A DNA stretch of 64,000 nt from Triticum aestivum. Lineage: Eukaryota; Streptophyta; Magnoliopsida; Poales; Poaceae. Position numbers and translations under genes: made by a program. Of the stretch, positions 44,566-56,689 are shown piece after piece. Under the pieces are notes generated by a model, which worked only from the letters and a program-made list of their open reading frames with translations, did no database searches and had not been told where the DNA came from. Numbering within the stretch: position 1 is the stretch's first letter; each line of letters starts with the position of its first letter. The DNA lies in contig NC_057810.1 in NCBI RefSeq assembly GCF_018294505.1, forward strand, positions 707,621,859 to 707,685,858, read 5' to 3'.

Positions 44566-46440
44566 CATTACGGGAAATTCTGCAGAAACTGGACGTGAAT
44601 TTTATTGACCTTTCAAAAAAAATAAGTAAATAGATAAATAAACAAATGTGCCTATTAGCCAATCTTTCATAGGGGAGTTGCTGAGAGCCGAGATACAAGA
44701 GAGAAAGAAAAAATTTAAACAAATCGGATAACCTGAGCTTTGTGTGTACAAAAGGTGTGAAGAATTAATGGAATAAAACCTGGATGGATATGCAATAGAA
44801 CAGCATCATCACCAAGGGATCTTGATAATTCCACCAATGAACCGAATGCTAATAATAGCCCAGAAAGTCTACTAAGCATGTTCAAATTGATCGTTTCCGT
44901 CCATAAGCTGCAGCAAATGGGGAAATTAATCATGGCTGTGGCCAAAGCTATGTTACCATTCAGCAAAAAAGAAACAAGAAACGATGGTGATGATCCCAAA
45001 TGAAATACTGTATCTAGGAAGCAGTTTATCGAAAAGGGTTAATAGGAGCTTATATACTAACAAGAACAAGATGGGAATCAATGTATACTGCATATAACTG
45101 ATAAAATACAGGAAGCATGCAAGAAGTCCAGAAAGATAGATAGCTGGTAAACAGTAACCTATGTTTCAAAGGCATGGAATAAATTCTGGCCAAGGTTGTG
45201 GCTGGTTCCAGCTTGTATAGTGTAGGCCCAGTTAGCACTAGCAAATGTCTCTACTGTTGAGCTCCTTCCTGGAACAATTTGCTCATAACGAAATAATGTG
45301 TATTGCCTGCAGAATGGTAAGAAAGGAGCAGATGACAACACATAACCTTTCACCCTTTTGACATTGTTACCGTTTTACATGAATGTGTGCATATCAGTGC
45401 AGAATAATTAAACAAACCTCCTTGGCATGCCTCTTCAAGGACGCATGAGCTGTATGTCCTTGAGGGGAAGACCGGGTATAGCACTGAATCAATTTAAGGA
45501 ACATGTGAATGTTTCATTTGTTAGTGTTACCTACAAAGCCCTCAAGAATGGAAGTGCAACGAATTTAGAGGCAATCCACTCATAGAATTAATCATCATAC
45601 ATTTATAAAAATTGTTCAAGTTAATATCATGGTTATGCCCAATAGTTTCACAAGACTAGACATAAGTGTTACCACAAGATTTCCATTTCCCAACAGTTCC
45701 TTTCCTCGTGGAATGGTCACACTAAAACGCTCTACATGACTGGCCTTCTATCTTCTATATAAATGAGTACGGTATAAACAGATACAATAAATAGGACAAG
45801 AATAAGAAGGTATAACAAGAGGGTGGCAAGAAAAAAAAGTCTAATTCGGATAAAACATGAGACAAGCTCTGTGTGAAGAAATATCCATACCAATACAAGA
45901 CAAGTCTGATAAAATAGACCACGGCTATAAGATAATAACAACAAATCCTCCTACTGTGTTTATGTTTAAGATGGATATATATCACTACTGTGTTTACATA
46001 TATGCAGAAAGTATGCTACATCCCTTATCTAAAACAGGCTCATAGGAATCCTACTGTGTTTCAAATAATGTCTTTTGCGCTTATTGTGCTGTTTTAAATC
46101 CAATAACATGTTTACATATAGCAAATGCACGTCAGGTATGATGAGCAGAACACCAACAACAGGCAAGCTAACATTGTGTCGTGCTAGCAAATGACATCTA
46201 TCATCTATGTCACACTTCATTCAGTATATAAACCTTTCCAATTCTAGCATAAACAGGAGCTACATGGTGTGGCGCTAGCAAATGACATGCCCACAAGAGT
46301 CGAGTTGCAGCAAAGAGTAGCATAAATGAACTAAATTTTTATCAATCAAGATGCTGAATTCTTTTTTTGACGAAGCGCTGATGCATGGATAACCATAAAC
46401 AAGAAGAAAAACAGCACATGATCCAACAGCAAGATTGGCT
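44566..46440. other. No gene recognised
   Basis: AT-rich, low-copy-looking sequence with only short frames on either strand. No transposon ends are seen. Confidence 0.4.
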
Positions 46441-46445
46441 AAGAC

Positions 46446-48640
46446 TCAATCAGGCTCCTGAGGTCTATCAAGCAAGGGCATGATCTTGCGGCGTCCGGAT
46501 CCTTTCCAAAGCGAGATCTCATCCAACATCAGGTTGAAGACACTGAAAACGCTGGAGCTAGAGTTGCGAAAGATTCGGGCGTTTCGCTCCTTCCACGTGA
46601 ACCACCAGATGGCCTGCACCAGACAGTTCCTGCCCTTCTTGTTCGGGACAGCAGGATTGGAAGCAGAGAGAGCTCTCCACCCAGTCCGAGAGGCCACTGG
46701 AGGGGGCTAAGGTGGCCGGGAGATTGCAGCGCGCACAGCAGCATGAGCCCTCATATAGCCTAAACAAATGCGCATTGGGCGAGCAAGTGAACAGCGTCTT
46801 CATCCGCCGAGCGACACAGGCAGCAAACCGGATCATGGGGCCAGCCCCTCTACCGCAGGTTGTCCCCGGACAGACATTTGCCCAGAATGGCCAATCATGC
46901 GAAGATGCGACATTTGAGAGGTGCATCGGAGCACCAGACCGTGTCCCTCAAAGCTGTCCGAGAGCAACCCTCGAACTGAATAGCGTAAGCAGAGGCGGAG
47001 GAGAAGATACCATTTTCAGTCCATCTCCGGGTAACCCTGTCCGCTGAATTGGGCGTTAGCTGAACCTCGGCAACCAAATCTTGAAGAATTGCGCAACAGC
47101 AATGGGTGGTAGGTTGCCATGCAGGTGTCTGATCCACCGGTTCCCTAGCAGTGCTTGCGAGACCGAGAGGTTCTTCCTCGTGCAGCAACTGAACACATCC
47201 GGCGCGCAGCTACTTAGACTCGCACCATGCAGCCAAGGGTCCAGCCAGAACTTGATCTTTGCCTCCACACGGAGCGCTGCAAAGCAGCGATCTTCTTTCA
47301 TCTTAAGACAGCTGCCGCCTATCCATAGCCTGGTCCAACATGAAGATCAGCTTGCTCGAAACCGTGGCCCGAAGCTGGAGGTCACCAATCATACGCGAAT
47401 TCGAAGCGCGCAACGCTCTGGCGGGCAAGCTTCCTATGCAACATCAGGTAAGCATCACGGCAGTTCGGATCAGCCTGCCACGCCGCATTGACCACCTGCT
47501 GGAATCCGTCCATGCGAACCCAATGGTTTTTGAATCTGAACATTTTGAACGGGCCTGAAATTAGCGTCGCAGGTCAGCAGGATAGGACAGTGATGAGACA
47601 TATCCGATGAAAGAGCCTGAAGCAGACAGCTCGGCATCATAGCATTCCCTTCCTCGTTGAAAAGCACTCTGTCCAGCTTCACCATAGTGGCATTTTGCTG
47701 CCCATTGCTCCAAGTATACCGGCGGTCATGAAGGTAAAGGTCTTTGAGCTGCAATTCATTGATGAAAGCCCTGAATGCAGCCAGCAATCTCCTGTTAATG
47801 TTCGGGTTGCTCTTGTCCGCGGCCCTAGCAATGAGATTGAAGTCCCCAGCGAGAATGCACATCAGAAACTTGTCTCTTCAATCAAATCATCTAGTAGAGC
47901 CAACTTGGCAGCACCCTCTTGCGGTCCGTAAACATTGATCAAACTGAATTTGAAGCCGGAACCAACAAAGCAGCCCTCAGCAGCGACAAAACTACGGCGC
48001 TGGACGGGATTACTGAATCTGCCACAGCACTGTCCCATGCCAAAATGACACCAACTCTAGTTCCAAGTTCCAACAGCAGGGGCAAATACAAAATCAGAGA
48101 AACGAGCACCACAGCATTGCTGGATGATTCCCAGATCAACAAATTCAAGCTTGGACTCTTGTAAACAGACCACCGGTACATTGTTGAGGGAGACAACAGA
48201 GCGAACGACACCACGCCGTGCGGGGTTATTCAGCCCCCACACGTTCCAGATCAGAAGGTTGCAATCCATAGGGAAACTATAAAATTGACAAGCTGGAAGC
48301 TAGACCTTGGCTGGCCCTCGCGTCACCGGCCTTGGCAAGCGCGGTCAAAGCCTCGATCTGTTCCGGTGAGAGGGGTTGACCGAAGACATGCTTGTATCTC
48401 TCCAGTTGCTCCTCATCAGACTCGTCCCCTCTCTCAGCAATGGCTAGACCTCTCTTGGACATGACCAACTTTCCGGCCATCTTCATGGTGCGGTTGCCGC
48501 CGCCGCCGCCGCCGCCGCCGGAACCCTTCCTCCCCTGGACACGAGCACTGTGCGCACGGGTAAGCACGAGTAGACGGTTCCACATCATGGGCCAGCCCAT
48601 CCACCAGCTGCGAGTCGAGCACCGTGAAGTAGCAACAGCG
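46446..48640 (-). pseudogene. LINE element with internal deletion of the reverse transcriptase
   Basis: On the minus strand a Gly-rich ORF1 tail (48600-48277, LSPEQIEALTALAKAGD) is followed by an ORF2 endonuclease. The endonuclease segments are 48269-48057 (LLIWNVWGLNNPARR, VVCLQESK) and 47862-47470 (LAGDFNLIA, RYTWSNGQ). It then passes directly, near 47300, into the zinc-binding C-terminal region (AKIKFWLDPWL near 47250; ARIFRN near 46580). The whole reverse-transcriptase core is missing between the two. Several stops and frameshifts are present. It cannot retrotranspose. Confidence 0.8.
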
Positions 48641-48666
48641 TCTTCTCAAAAAAAAAAAAAAAAAAA
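48641..48666 (+). mobile_element. Extremely truncated LINE tail (26 bp)
   Basis: TCTTCTC followed by 19 A, flanked by the 11-base direct repeat TAGCAACAGCG (48630-48640 and 48667-48677). The TCTC-A junction is the same as in the LINE tail at 36840. Confidence 0.7.
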
Positions 48667-48687
48667 TAGCAACAGCGATTAATAACA

Positions 48688-48710
48688 CAGTTTTTTCCCT
48701 CAAAAAAAAA
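48688..48710 (+). mobile_element. Extremely truncated retroposon tail (23 bp)
   Basis: CAGTTTTTTCCCTC plus nine A, flanked by GATTAATAACA at 48677-48687 and 48711-48721. Confidence 0.6.
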
Positions 48711-48799
48711 GATTAATAACAAAGTTTTGTTTCTCATCACCCCAAAGGTAAAAAAAAAAATCCAGTGTTATTATGCTCAAAAAAGAAAAAAAAAAGATT

Positions 48800-50636
48800 C
48801 GGTGTTACTGTCCCAGTTTCGGCCTGTCAGCCTTTGCAATGTTTTATATAAGATTGCATCCAAAGTCATGCTAACCGTTTGAAGCTAGTGTTGCTGCAAA
48901 TAATTTCTAAAGAATAGTCCGCTTTTGTTTCGGGTCGGCTGGCGTATGAGTGCTTGCATTTGCCGAAAAAGGCTTTCGCCCCGCTTTATATATAAAGCAT
49001 CAAAAACACAAGCATCCAGTACAAACACACGCCACGCCACCGCAACACACGCACACACCCAGGGCAGGATACATAGGCGCTGAGCGCAGCAACACCACCA
49101 CTAGCACGACGGCCCCGAAGAGGTGAGACTACATATGACGAACCATGCGCTCCAAGACGATGCCTTCAGGAAGGATACGACACTGGAGCACCGCCACCGC
49201 CTGATCCAAGGATCAGAGTTTCCCCCGGAGCCACATGACGGGCAACGAGAGCCGCGACGACGTCTTCAAGAAGGGAACAATGAGTGCTTGCATTTCATGA
49301 AGAGGAATAAGGCACAGAAGCACACGCATGGTGCACTAAACCTTCATATGATGAAAGCATATGACCGAGTAGAGTGGGAGTATCTGGAGGCTATAATGCT
49401 CAAACTTGGTTTTCGGGAGAACTGGGTCAAGATTATAATGGGGATGGTCAGGTCGGTTTCTTTTTCAGTACTCTCTAATTAATGGTCAGAAGCTAGAAGA
49501 GTTCAAACCAACATGTGTGATTCGTCAAGGTGATCCTACTTCTTCTTGCAGCAGAGGGCCTTTCGTGCCTTTTGAAATCAGGTGTCCAGTCATCTCTAGG
49601 AGGCATTCAAGTGGCTACAACAGCCCTGCCGGCGAACCATTTGTCCTTTGCAGATGGTAGCCTGCTGTTTTTTTTTCTAAAAGCAACTAGAGAGGGTGCG
49701 GAAGAGGTTTCTGCTTTGCTGGAAATTTATGCAAGAGCTTCTCGGCAGCGTATTAACAAAGAAAAGTCATCAATATTCTTCAGTAAGCTAAGGGTGTCCC
49801 GAGGATGTACGAGGAGTGGTAAAATATATATTTCAAATGTGCCCAATGAGCAACTCAATGAGAAATACTTGGGAATGCCAATGGATGTGGGCACGTCAAT
49901 TAAGTGTTTGAAGGAGAAGTTGTGGAATAAAATTTGGTGGGTGGATGGCAAAGGTGATGTCTTCTGCTACCAAGAAAGTATTGGTAAAATCCATTCCGCA
50001 CCCAGTTCCTACTTTTCTCAATGTATTGTTTTAAATTACCAACGGGTCTCTGTTCCAAACTAACATCTATGGTGAATGCTTTCTGGTGGGGGAGTAAGAG
50101 TGGTCAAAGTAAGCCCTACTAGGTATCACGGGACACTATGTGCATGCCAAAATGCATGGGCGGCCTAGGTTTTCGGGATTTCAAAATATTCAATTTAGCT
50201 CTCCTAGCTAAACAGGCCTCGGGGATCTTTGAATGTCCAGCATCATTGAGCGCCAGAATTCTTAAGGCGGTCTACTTCCCAAACACGGATTTTTTTTGGG
50301 CCCGAAGTGGGTTCTCACCCGTCCCAAATTTGGCGATCTTTAGTAGAAGGCCGAGATATCATGAAGCAAGGTCTTATCAAGAGGACTGGCAACGAGTGAG
50401 ACTACAGAAATTTCGAACATGAATTGGATTCCGAGACCGGAGAACATGTGTCCTATTGTATCCAAGGAAGCTGATCCACCACGGATGGTTAGTGAACTAA
50501 TTCACACTCAAGAAACTAGATGGGATTATGAAATCATTGGCCAAGTCTTTCTACCATATGATGTGATGGCAATATTACAAATCCCTGTATGTACACGTAA
50601 TGTAGAGGACTTCTAGTCATGGAACTTTGAAAAGTC
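48800..50636 (+). pseudogene. LINE reverse-transcriptase remnant
   Basis: In shifting plus-strand frames the remnant shows SLCNVLYKIASKV near 48830 and SAFVSGRLAYECLHF near 48920-48961. A 318-bp insertion interrupts it. It then shows MKAYDRVEWEYL near 49350, a LSFADGSLLF segment where the catalytic FADD box is expected (near 49640), EKYLGMPMDVG near 49860 and a zinc-binding C-terminal part near 50420-50636. The catalytic FADD reads FADG. It is cut at 50637 by a Gypsy LTR. Dead element. Confidence 0.8.
48962..49279 (-). mobile_element. 5'-truncated LINE inserted into the LINE remnant
   Basis: 318 bp flanked by a perfect 16-base TSD, ATGAGTGCTTGCATTT (48946-48961 and 49280-49295). On the minus strand the 3' end reads TATATATAAAGCGGGGCGAAAGCC, as in the retroposon at 24985. 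Removing it joins the SGRLAYECLHF and MKRNKAQ coding parts in frame. Confidence 0.88.
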
Positions 50637-51405
50637 TGTAGGGTAACGCAGCAGAAAACAAAAATTCCTAACATATACACCAGCCCAGGACCACTATGAA
50701 GATGCATACAAGGTTTTTGATCTGATCGTTACCGAATAGCAGCGCAGCGAAAGTAGAGTCGATGTAGATTGTCGGTGCAGATCCCCGCAGCTAGGATTTA
50801 CAACCTCCTAACCGCGAGGATGTTATCCCTCGTCTATTCCTTGGACAGCCCTTTGGGAGGCGGTTGGGCAGTCCCTCGGACGGTGTCACGGACAGCCCTT
50901 TCGGAGGTGCTTGGACAATCCCTCGGACGGTGTCACGGACAACCATTCGGGAGGCGGTAGGATAGTCCCTCGGACGGTGTCACGGATAGCCCTTCAGGAG
51001 GACCCTCTAAACTCGGACAGCCCTTCGGGAGGACCCTCGAGCAGCCCCTCTGTAAAAAGATCGAACCTACGACCTCTCTACGGGGTTGCACACATACGGT
51101 GTCAGCTATCCGACAGGGTTTCGCCGTCGAGAACTAGTTCCCACCAGAACCCAGACAGCCTTTCGGCTCTACGAAATTATATCGTGTGAGGGAGAAAAGA
51201 AGCCAGATCATGCATGGCATATTGTATGAGAGAAAGAGTGAATGTGGGGAGCTCCTCTCCACCTCTATTTATAGGAAAAGCCAAGGGGTAGAGTGGCATT
51301 TGAAAATACCAAAAAACCCATCACAGATGACCTTCATAAGGACATAAAGGGGAGGCAAGTGGAGCTCCATGGAGGAGCTCCTCCTTGGACGTCCATACCA
51401 TGTGG
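50637..51405 (-). mobile_element. Gypsy-type LTR, probably solo or truncated
   Basis: On the minus strand the right end reads TGCTGCGTTACCCTACA and the left end starts near 51405 with TGGTATGG. A TATAAATAG promoter box lies near 51276, consistent with minus orientation. The interior has 47-bp tandem repeats. No clear TSD was found at the flanks, so the boundaries may not be exact. Confidence 0.5.
50826..51050. repeat. 47-bp tandem repeats in the LTR
   Basis: The word CCCTCGGACGGTGTCAC recurs at 50873, 50920 and 50967, a period of exactly 47 bases. Partial units lie on both sides and carry CAGCCCTTCGGGAGG. Confidence 0.85.
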
Positions 51406-51409
51406 GCCC

Positions 51410-52090
51410 CCACAAAAGTGGTTCTCACCTTCATCAAGAGGGCACAAGTTTTTTTCTGGTGGCAATCGACAAGTTCACCAAGTGGATGGAAGCCGAGCCG
51501 GTGACCAATGTGGAGGCCGACACAACAGAAGTCCGTCTCCGGCCACATCCACCGCTTCGGTGTCCCGCACAACATCATTACAAACAACGGATCCAACTTC
51601 ATCACTGCGGTATTCCAGGATTTCTGTCACACACGACAGACATAGACTACGCATCGGTGGCCCACCCCCAGTCCAACGGACAGGTTGAACATGCCAATAG
51701 ACTGATCATGAAAGTTCTAAAGCCATGACTCATAACACCGCTCCTATGAACGAAAGGCAACTGGGTGGAGGAGCTCCCGTCCGTCCTCTGAAGTTTATGG
51801 ACGACGCCAAACAAGTCAATCAGCTACACACCCTTTTTCATGGTGTATGGAGCAGAGGCAGCTCTCTCATCAGACATCGAGTGCGACTCGCTATGAGTCC
51901 GCGCATACGAATAGGAGGCCGCCGAGGAAAGCAGGAAAGACGACGTCACCGCAAAGTAAGAGGCCCTCGAACGCACAAGTATTTATCAACAGAAGCTGCG
52001 CCAGTACCAAGGTCGGTGCGTGCGAGCACGCGAGTTCAATGTCGGTGACCTCGCCCTACATGAGCGTGATGAACCAGCATCGTGGCTGAC
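51410..52090 (+). pseudogene. Gypsy integrase remnant
   Basis: In broken plus-strand frames: FFLVAIDKFTKWMEAEPV near 51450, then after a frameshift TDIDYASVAHPQSNGQVEHANRL near 51640-51710, and scattered C-terminal integrase matches to about 52050 (EFNVGDLA region near 52030). No reverse transcriptase is present next to it. It could belong to the adjacent LTR's family or be an independent fragment. Confidence 0.65.
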
Positions 52091-52479
52091 ATCGCCCGTG
52101 ACAACGTAAAATCGTGCTCTTCTATGACAGTCCGGCGATGTCCTTGATGAAGGTTCCACGAACGTCTCTCATGGGCGTAGTGTAGTGTCTCGTCGAGCGG
52201 CTTCGAGGGCGTGCTTGATGGGGATGCGAGGAGGACACCTGCTTGGCAGCGATGAGCGAAGCGATCCTCAAGTAACATGCTGGCGTTCCCTCATAGAGGT
52301 CACCCGAGTGAACTACCATCTCCCACAGCAAGGTAAAAATGAACAAAGATTTTTGCTCAAAAAATCACTCAGAACAAACGCTCCAGAATTATCATGTCAA
52401 AACAGATAAATTTGTCGTCCTATTATATAAGGATTTGCTATGTTCTAAAGTAAAACATGGCATCCTACAACATGATTAT
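52091..52479. other. No gene recognised
   Basis: Sequence between the Gypsy remnant and the third Copia. It probably still derives from the Gypsy 3' region, but no motif is clear. Confidence 0.35.
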
Positions 52480-52680
52480 TGTTAAAATTAATTCTGTAAT
52501 TAAGGGAAATCTCCCCTTGCCCAACGGACAAACGGTTGCACCACACGGACGCCTGTGTCCCTGGCAACCGATGCATCTCCCTGAAACCGACGCCTCCTCT
52601 GGATCGTCGTGTCTCTCCAGGAGATATATAAGCATCATGTAACCATCGTCAAGAGGAATCGATCATTTTGATTTCGAACA
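52480..52680 (+). repeat. 5' LTR of the third Copia
   Basis: Starts TGTTAAAATTAATTCTG, ends TTTTGATTTCGAACA. It contains a TATATAAG promoter-like word at about 52625. Confidence 0.9.
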
Positions 52681-53203
52681 CGTTACAACCCGTAGAACAA
52701 CAAGTGAAGAGCAAGAAAGAACAGAGAAAGAAACGGAGAGAAGAGATCGAGACTCGCCGGTGAGATGTCCGGCCTCGTTTCCTTCTTCCTTCACCTGATC
52801 CGCGAGGACGGTCGCTGCTACCGCCTTGTTTCCCTTCGCCGCCATGGAGAACCTGGGCTTCACCGCTAATCCACTGCGCCAGGCCCCCTCCGTTGTTGTC
52901 TCCTCTTCGGATGAAGAAGCCTCGTCGGTGTCGTGTCGCTGACTACTGGAGATGCGAGGGCAGGCGACGGCGCTCGCCTCAACGGCCGGCAACTGGGCTC
53001 CCTGCTCCCCGCGAGCGCAAGTGGTGGTGGGGGATCGAGCGTCGTGCGGGTCGGGGCGGGTCCTTATCCGTAACCGCCCCACCCCTCGCTTCCTCTTCTT
53101 ATGCGGTGCGGGTGGCTGCGGGCTGGCCTCGGCCGGCTGTGGCAGCTAGCCCTTCAGGATTTGTTTTTCTTTTCTTTGTTCTTCTCTGTTTTTAGTTAAA
53201 CAC

Positions 53204-53248
53204 TAGTACAAAGTTGGGTCATCTATTTTGGAACAGAGGGAATACTTT
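53204..53248. mobile_element. Truncated Stowaway MITE end
   Basis: ACTAGTACAAAGTTGGGTCATC then TTTTGGAACAGAGGGAATA matches the right half of a common Stowaway type. The left half is missing. Confidence 0.6.
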
Positions 53249-53281
53249 TTAGTACCTAGTTTGACTGCTACTTACATTCTA

Positions 53282-53334
53282 CTCCCTCCGTCCCATAATG
53301 TAAAAAAACGTCTTACATTATGGGACGGAAGGAC
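53282..53334. mobile_element. Stowaway MITE (short hairpin)
   Basis: CTCCCTCCGTCCCATAATGT and the inverted ACATTATGGGACGGAAGGA surround a tiny loop, with TA next to both ends. Confidence 0.85.
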
Positions 53335-53900
53335 TACATTCTAGTCCAGTTCTAGATTAAATCTAGATTAAGACTTGTGTAATTATTAGTGTGTTTATAT
53401 TGTGTAATGGATTGACAATATAAATAAAGTACCAAATTTCATCTGAGAATAATGGCATCTTCCATGTGTTTACCACATATCAAGTTCTCTTGAACATGTT
53501 TTTGCGATTGAGATCATCTTCTCTCGCATATCAAACTTGCAAATTGTTGAATATTTCTCCCTCATTATATTTGGAATCACAAGGTAATGAGTTGGGATGC
53601 TGCTCATTTGCAGATTATCTCCTCTTACTATGAGGTATAGGCTTTGTCATTCGCGACAAGCGATTACCTCCAATGTGTATTCCTTATATCTGAATTGTAG
53701 CATACACAAGGTAATGGCGATATAGCCTATTACCGTGAGATCTAAGCGGTCTTAAAAGTGTTATGTTCACACAATTGAGGTTGAGAATTTTTCAAGTTTT
53801 TCACTTGAGCATCAAATTTTTGCATTCTTATTACACAACCATGATGGTTTTTAATTTACCGCCCGTAAATTAATTATCTCTGGTTCCCCATGTAGGCAAA

Positions 53901-54949
53901 GATGATTGCCAAAGAATTTGAGGAGCTTGCCCTCAATGGCCACAAGTACCCTACATGGGCTATGGACATCAAGATCAGTCTTGTGTCTCGTGGGATTGTG
54001 CGTGCAATTCTGCCCCTGAGACTCCTCTCCCGGCTGGAGCCATGTCGTTGACAGAACAACAGGACTATGTTGCTTTATTCATCATAAGGCACCATATTCA
54101 TCCAGATCTCAAGTCTGAGTATTTACAGGAGGAATCTCCTAGTACTATATTTCTGGCCCTCAAAACGAGGTATGGACAGCAGAAGGCAGTAGTCCTGCCA
54201 GAAGCACTCCATGATTGGACTCATCTTCGTCTTCGGGATTTTAAGTCCATTGATGAGTCTAATCATGTTGTTCATAAGATATGTTCCAAACTGCGATTTT
54301 GTGAGAAGGAACCTACTGAGGGGGAGAAGATAGAGAAAACTTTGTCTACTACGCTCCCTTCAGACATGATCCTCCAACAGCAATACCGTGCTCGTAACTA
54401 CACTGTCTATTCCGAGCTTATTCACATGTTACATCAAGCTGAAAAGCATGACGATCTACTCGTTAAGAATGGCTCTCAGTGCCCAGTTGGGGCACAACCT
54501 TTACCTGAAGTTCATCTGAATGTTGCGAATAGAAAAAAGATTAATGGTACCTTTCGGGGTAAACAATCCAACTTCAAGCATAAGTGAAAGTGCAATAAGA
54601 AGAGGAGATCCAGAAATGCAAGGGAAAAGGCACTTCAAAGCCCAGGTTTGATAAATCTAAGCTTTGCAACAAGTGTGGATGCTACACGCATTCTACTGAA
54701 AAGTGCACAATGCCTAAGCATCTGGTTATGTTGTACCAACAATCTCGGGGACGCAAAGCACCTCAAGGGAAAAGGTTTGAAGCCAACTTCAACCTTCATC
54801 CGCATAGTGCAAAAGGAGATGGTGGTTCGCATGATGTTCCTCCTGGACCAAGCAACGCCCTGATTCCTTATCCGCCTGAGGATCCTGCTGAAACGGAGAA
54901 CATGTTGATTGAGTACGCCGCAAGCAACGTGTGTGGCGACTTCGACTAG
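53901..54949 (+). pseudogene. Copia gag of the third element
   Basis: The ATG at 53901 starts MIAKEFEELALNGHKYPTW, the conserved gag entry. A frameshift near 54010-54050 moves the frame to the long segment at 54040-54587 (YVALFIIRHHIHPDL, ALKTRYGQQK). A further shift leads to the zinc knuckle CNKCGCYTHSTEKC near 54660 and a tail ending YAASNVCGDFD at a TAG at 54949. The domain order is that of a UBN2-type gag. Inactive because of the frame breaks. Confidence 0.85.
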
Positions 54950-55039
54950 TCCCTCAATCTCCTTAGTGATCTACTTAATTATGTCCATTTGTGATTATTG
55001 TAATAAGAACATAAGTTTGTTGTTGTCTTTATATTGTAC

Positions 55040-56598
55040 TAGTACAAGTGCCCACGCGTTGCAACGGGCGATAAAATTAAATGAGAATTGGGAACTAAAT
55101 TATCAAACAACTCGAGGTAATTTCCTCAAATACCTCTGGCTCTTTCACTGCTTAGGGGTGAGATGATCCACAACGCATGTCAAATACAATGTGCTCCTGA
55201 TACAGTGAACTACCAAAAACTTCATGAAGCACATGAGAAATAAATCAATAGTACAAACTACTTTTAAATTAGGACGTGAGTGACATATAAAAGTTGTGCC
55301 TCCAAACACTGCATGTATCAAAGATCTGCACTAATTCATCCACTCTTGCAAGCACTCATGAGTACTCACCTAGCATACCTACAAGCATCTACATGATCAC
55401 CAACTATACAGATATGAGTTTGGAACTTTGGGCTGCTTGGTAGTGTAGTGTGTGCTAACCAAATACAAAATTAAGAGATACGCTGCAATACTGGTGTTCC
55501 GGTCACCAATCTACATTAGGTATTGCATGTTCTGTCCACCAATTGTACAATATACTATTATGCCTGTAGATCAACCATGAATGTATGCAAAAATGCATCT
55601 CCGGAGGGTACACACATGTTATGAGTAGAGTTATATATGAACTCATTTTTTCCCTTTCCGCAAAAAAAGAACTCATTTTTTCCCTTAGGAAAAAAGATAA
55701 GTTAAATATTAAATCCAAACAAAGGGATAAACTGTAGGAAGCAACTCTTGCAGAATTCTTGATTCCCTAGAAAAAAAACATACAACAGTTGCTAATGTTA
55801 TTGTCAGTCATATACACGAATGTATCTCTCATGCATAGCACTATAATTCAGGACCTTTAATCTTTGTCCTGGAGAATTTGTTGCTTCGCATGGATCTCTC
55901 CACCAAGAAACATTGCTATATCAATAAGGTTAATTAGTGCCAATAAATACGTTAAAAAAGAGATTAGTACGGGCTAATACATCAGACCAAATTGAGATAC
56001 AGTCAAGTAGCCAAAGCGAGTTGGGGAAGAAGAGGGGTTGTAGACATTCTTAAAGCAATGAACTGTAGCCTGCTTGTCCATGTACCTCAAGTGTAAAATC
56101 GGCCGACGAAGTTCCGGCCAACTATGTAGTACTATCGGACACCTGCTTGTTTTCTAGCCGAGCCTCTTTTTATTGCAGGCTTGCGAATTGCAATGCAATT
56201 AAGCTCGATTTCTAGTCGAGCCTCTTTTTATTGCGGGAATTCTTTGTGAAATCTGGATCGGGGCATCCATGGCTCTGCATTGGAATAGTTCTCCTACGTG
56301 GATCTGATAACTAAAATAGATGTATGGGCCGTCCGTCCCAGTTTCCTTTCACGTACGTCCTCAACGCTTAGTTTTTCGTTTCCTTTGCACGTGGGCCGGC
56401 CGTCCCGATTTCCTTTGCACATATGTCCGCAGCCTTTTGTTTCTCGTTTTCTTTCACGTACGTCACACGTTCCTCAAAGGCTCAAACCGAACCAAACCAG
56501 AAAATAGCATACGATAAAAATCATCAGAAAACAGGATGAAACAAAGAGAAACCAAACCAAGAATACATATTCCCTTTAATAGTAGGTATAGATATAGA
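55040..56598 (-). mobile_element. Helitron-like element, non-autonomous
   Basis: On the minus strand it begins TCTATATCTATACC (preceded by A) and ends CTAG followed by T, matching the A/T target and TC...CTRR ends of Helitrons. A GC-rich segment with GCCC/GGGC arms and a GTTGCAAC core lies about eight bases before the 3' CTAG, in the position of the terminal hairpin. There are no TSDs and no Rep/helicase coding. It sits in the short spacer between gag and pol of the third Copia. Confidence 0.7.
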
Positions 56599-56689
56599 TT
56601 GTATCAGCACATTTGATATAATAAGATTGTATTCTATGTATTAACATGAGGTTTTCTTATTGAAAATTCTTTTGTTTTATATAGTTTTC

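Larger units (their letters stand above)
52681..53900 (+). other. Leader of the third Copia
   Basis: A GC-rich leader with no convincing gene. A BARE1-like primer-binding site is not apparent after the LTR (it reads CGTTACAACCC). It carries two Stowaway pieces near 53205-53335. Confidence 0.6.

Noticed and set aside
52663..53195. 139- and 100-codon frames after the third Copia's 5' LTR
   Set aside because: GC-rich untranslated leader with frames on both strands. The gag start at 53901 is clear.
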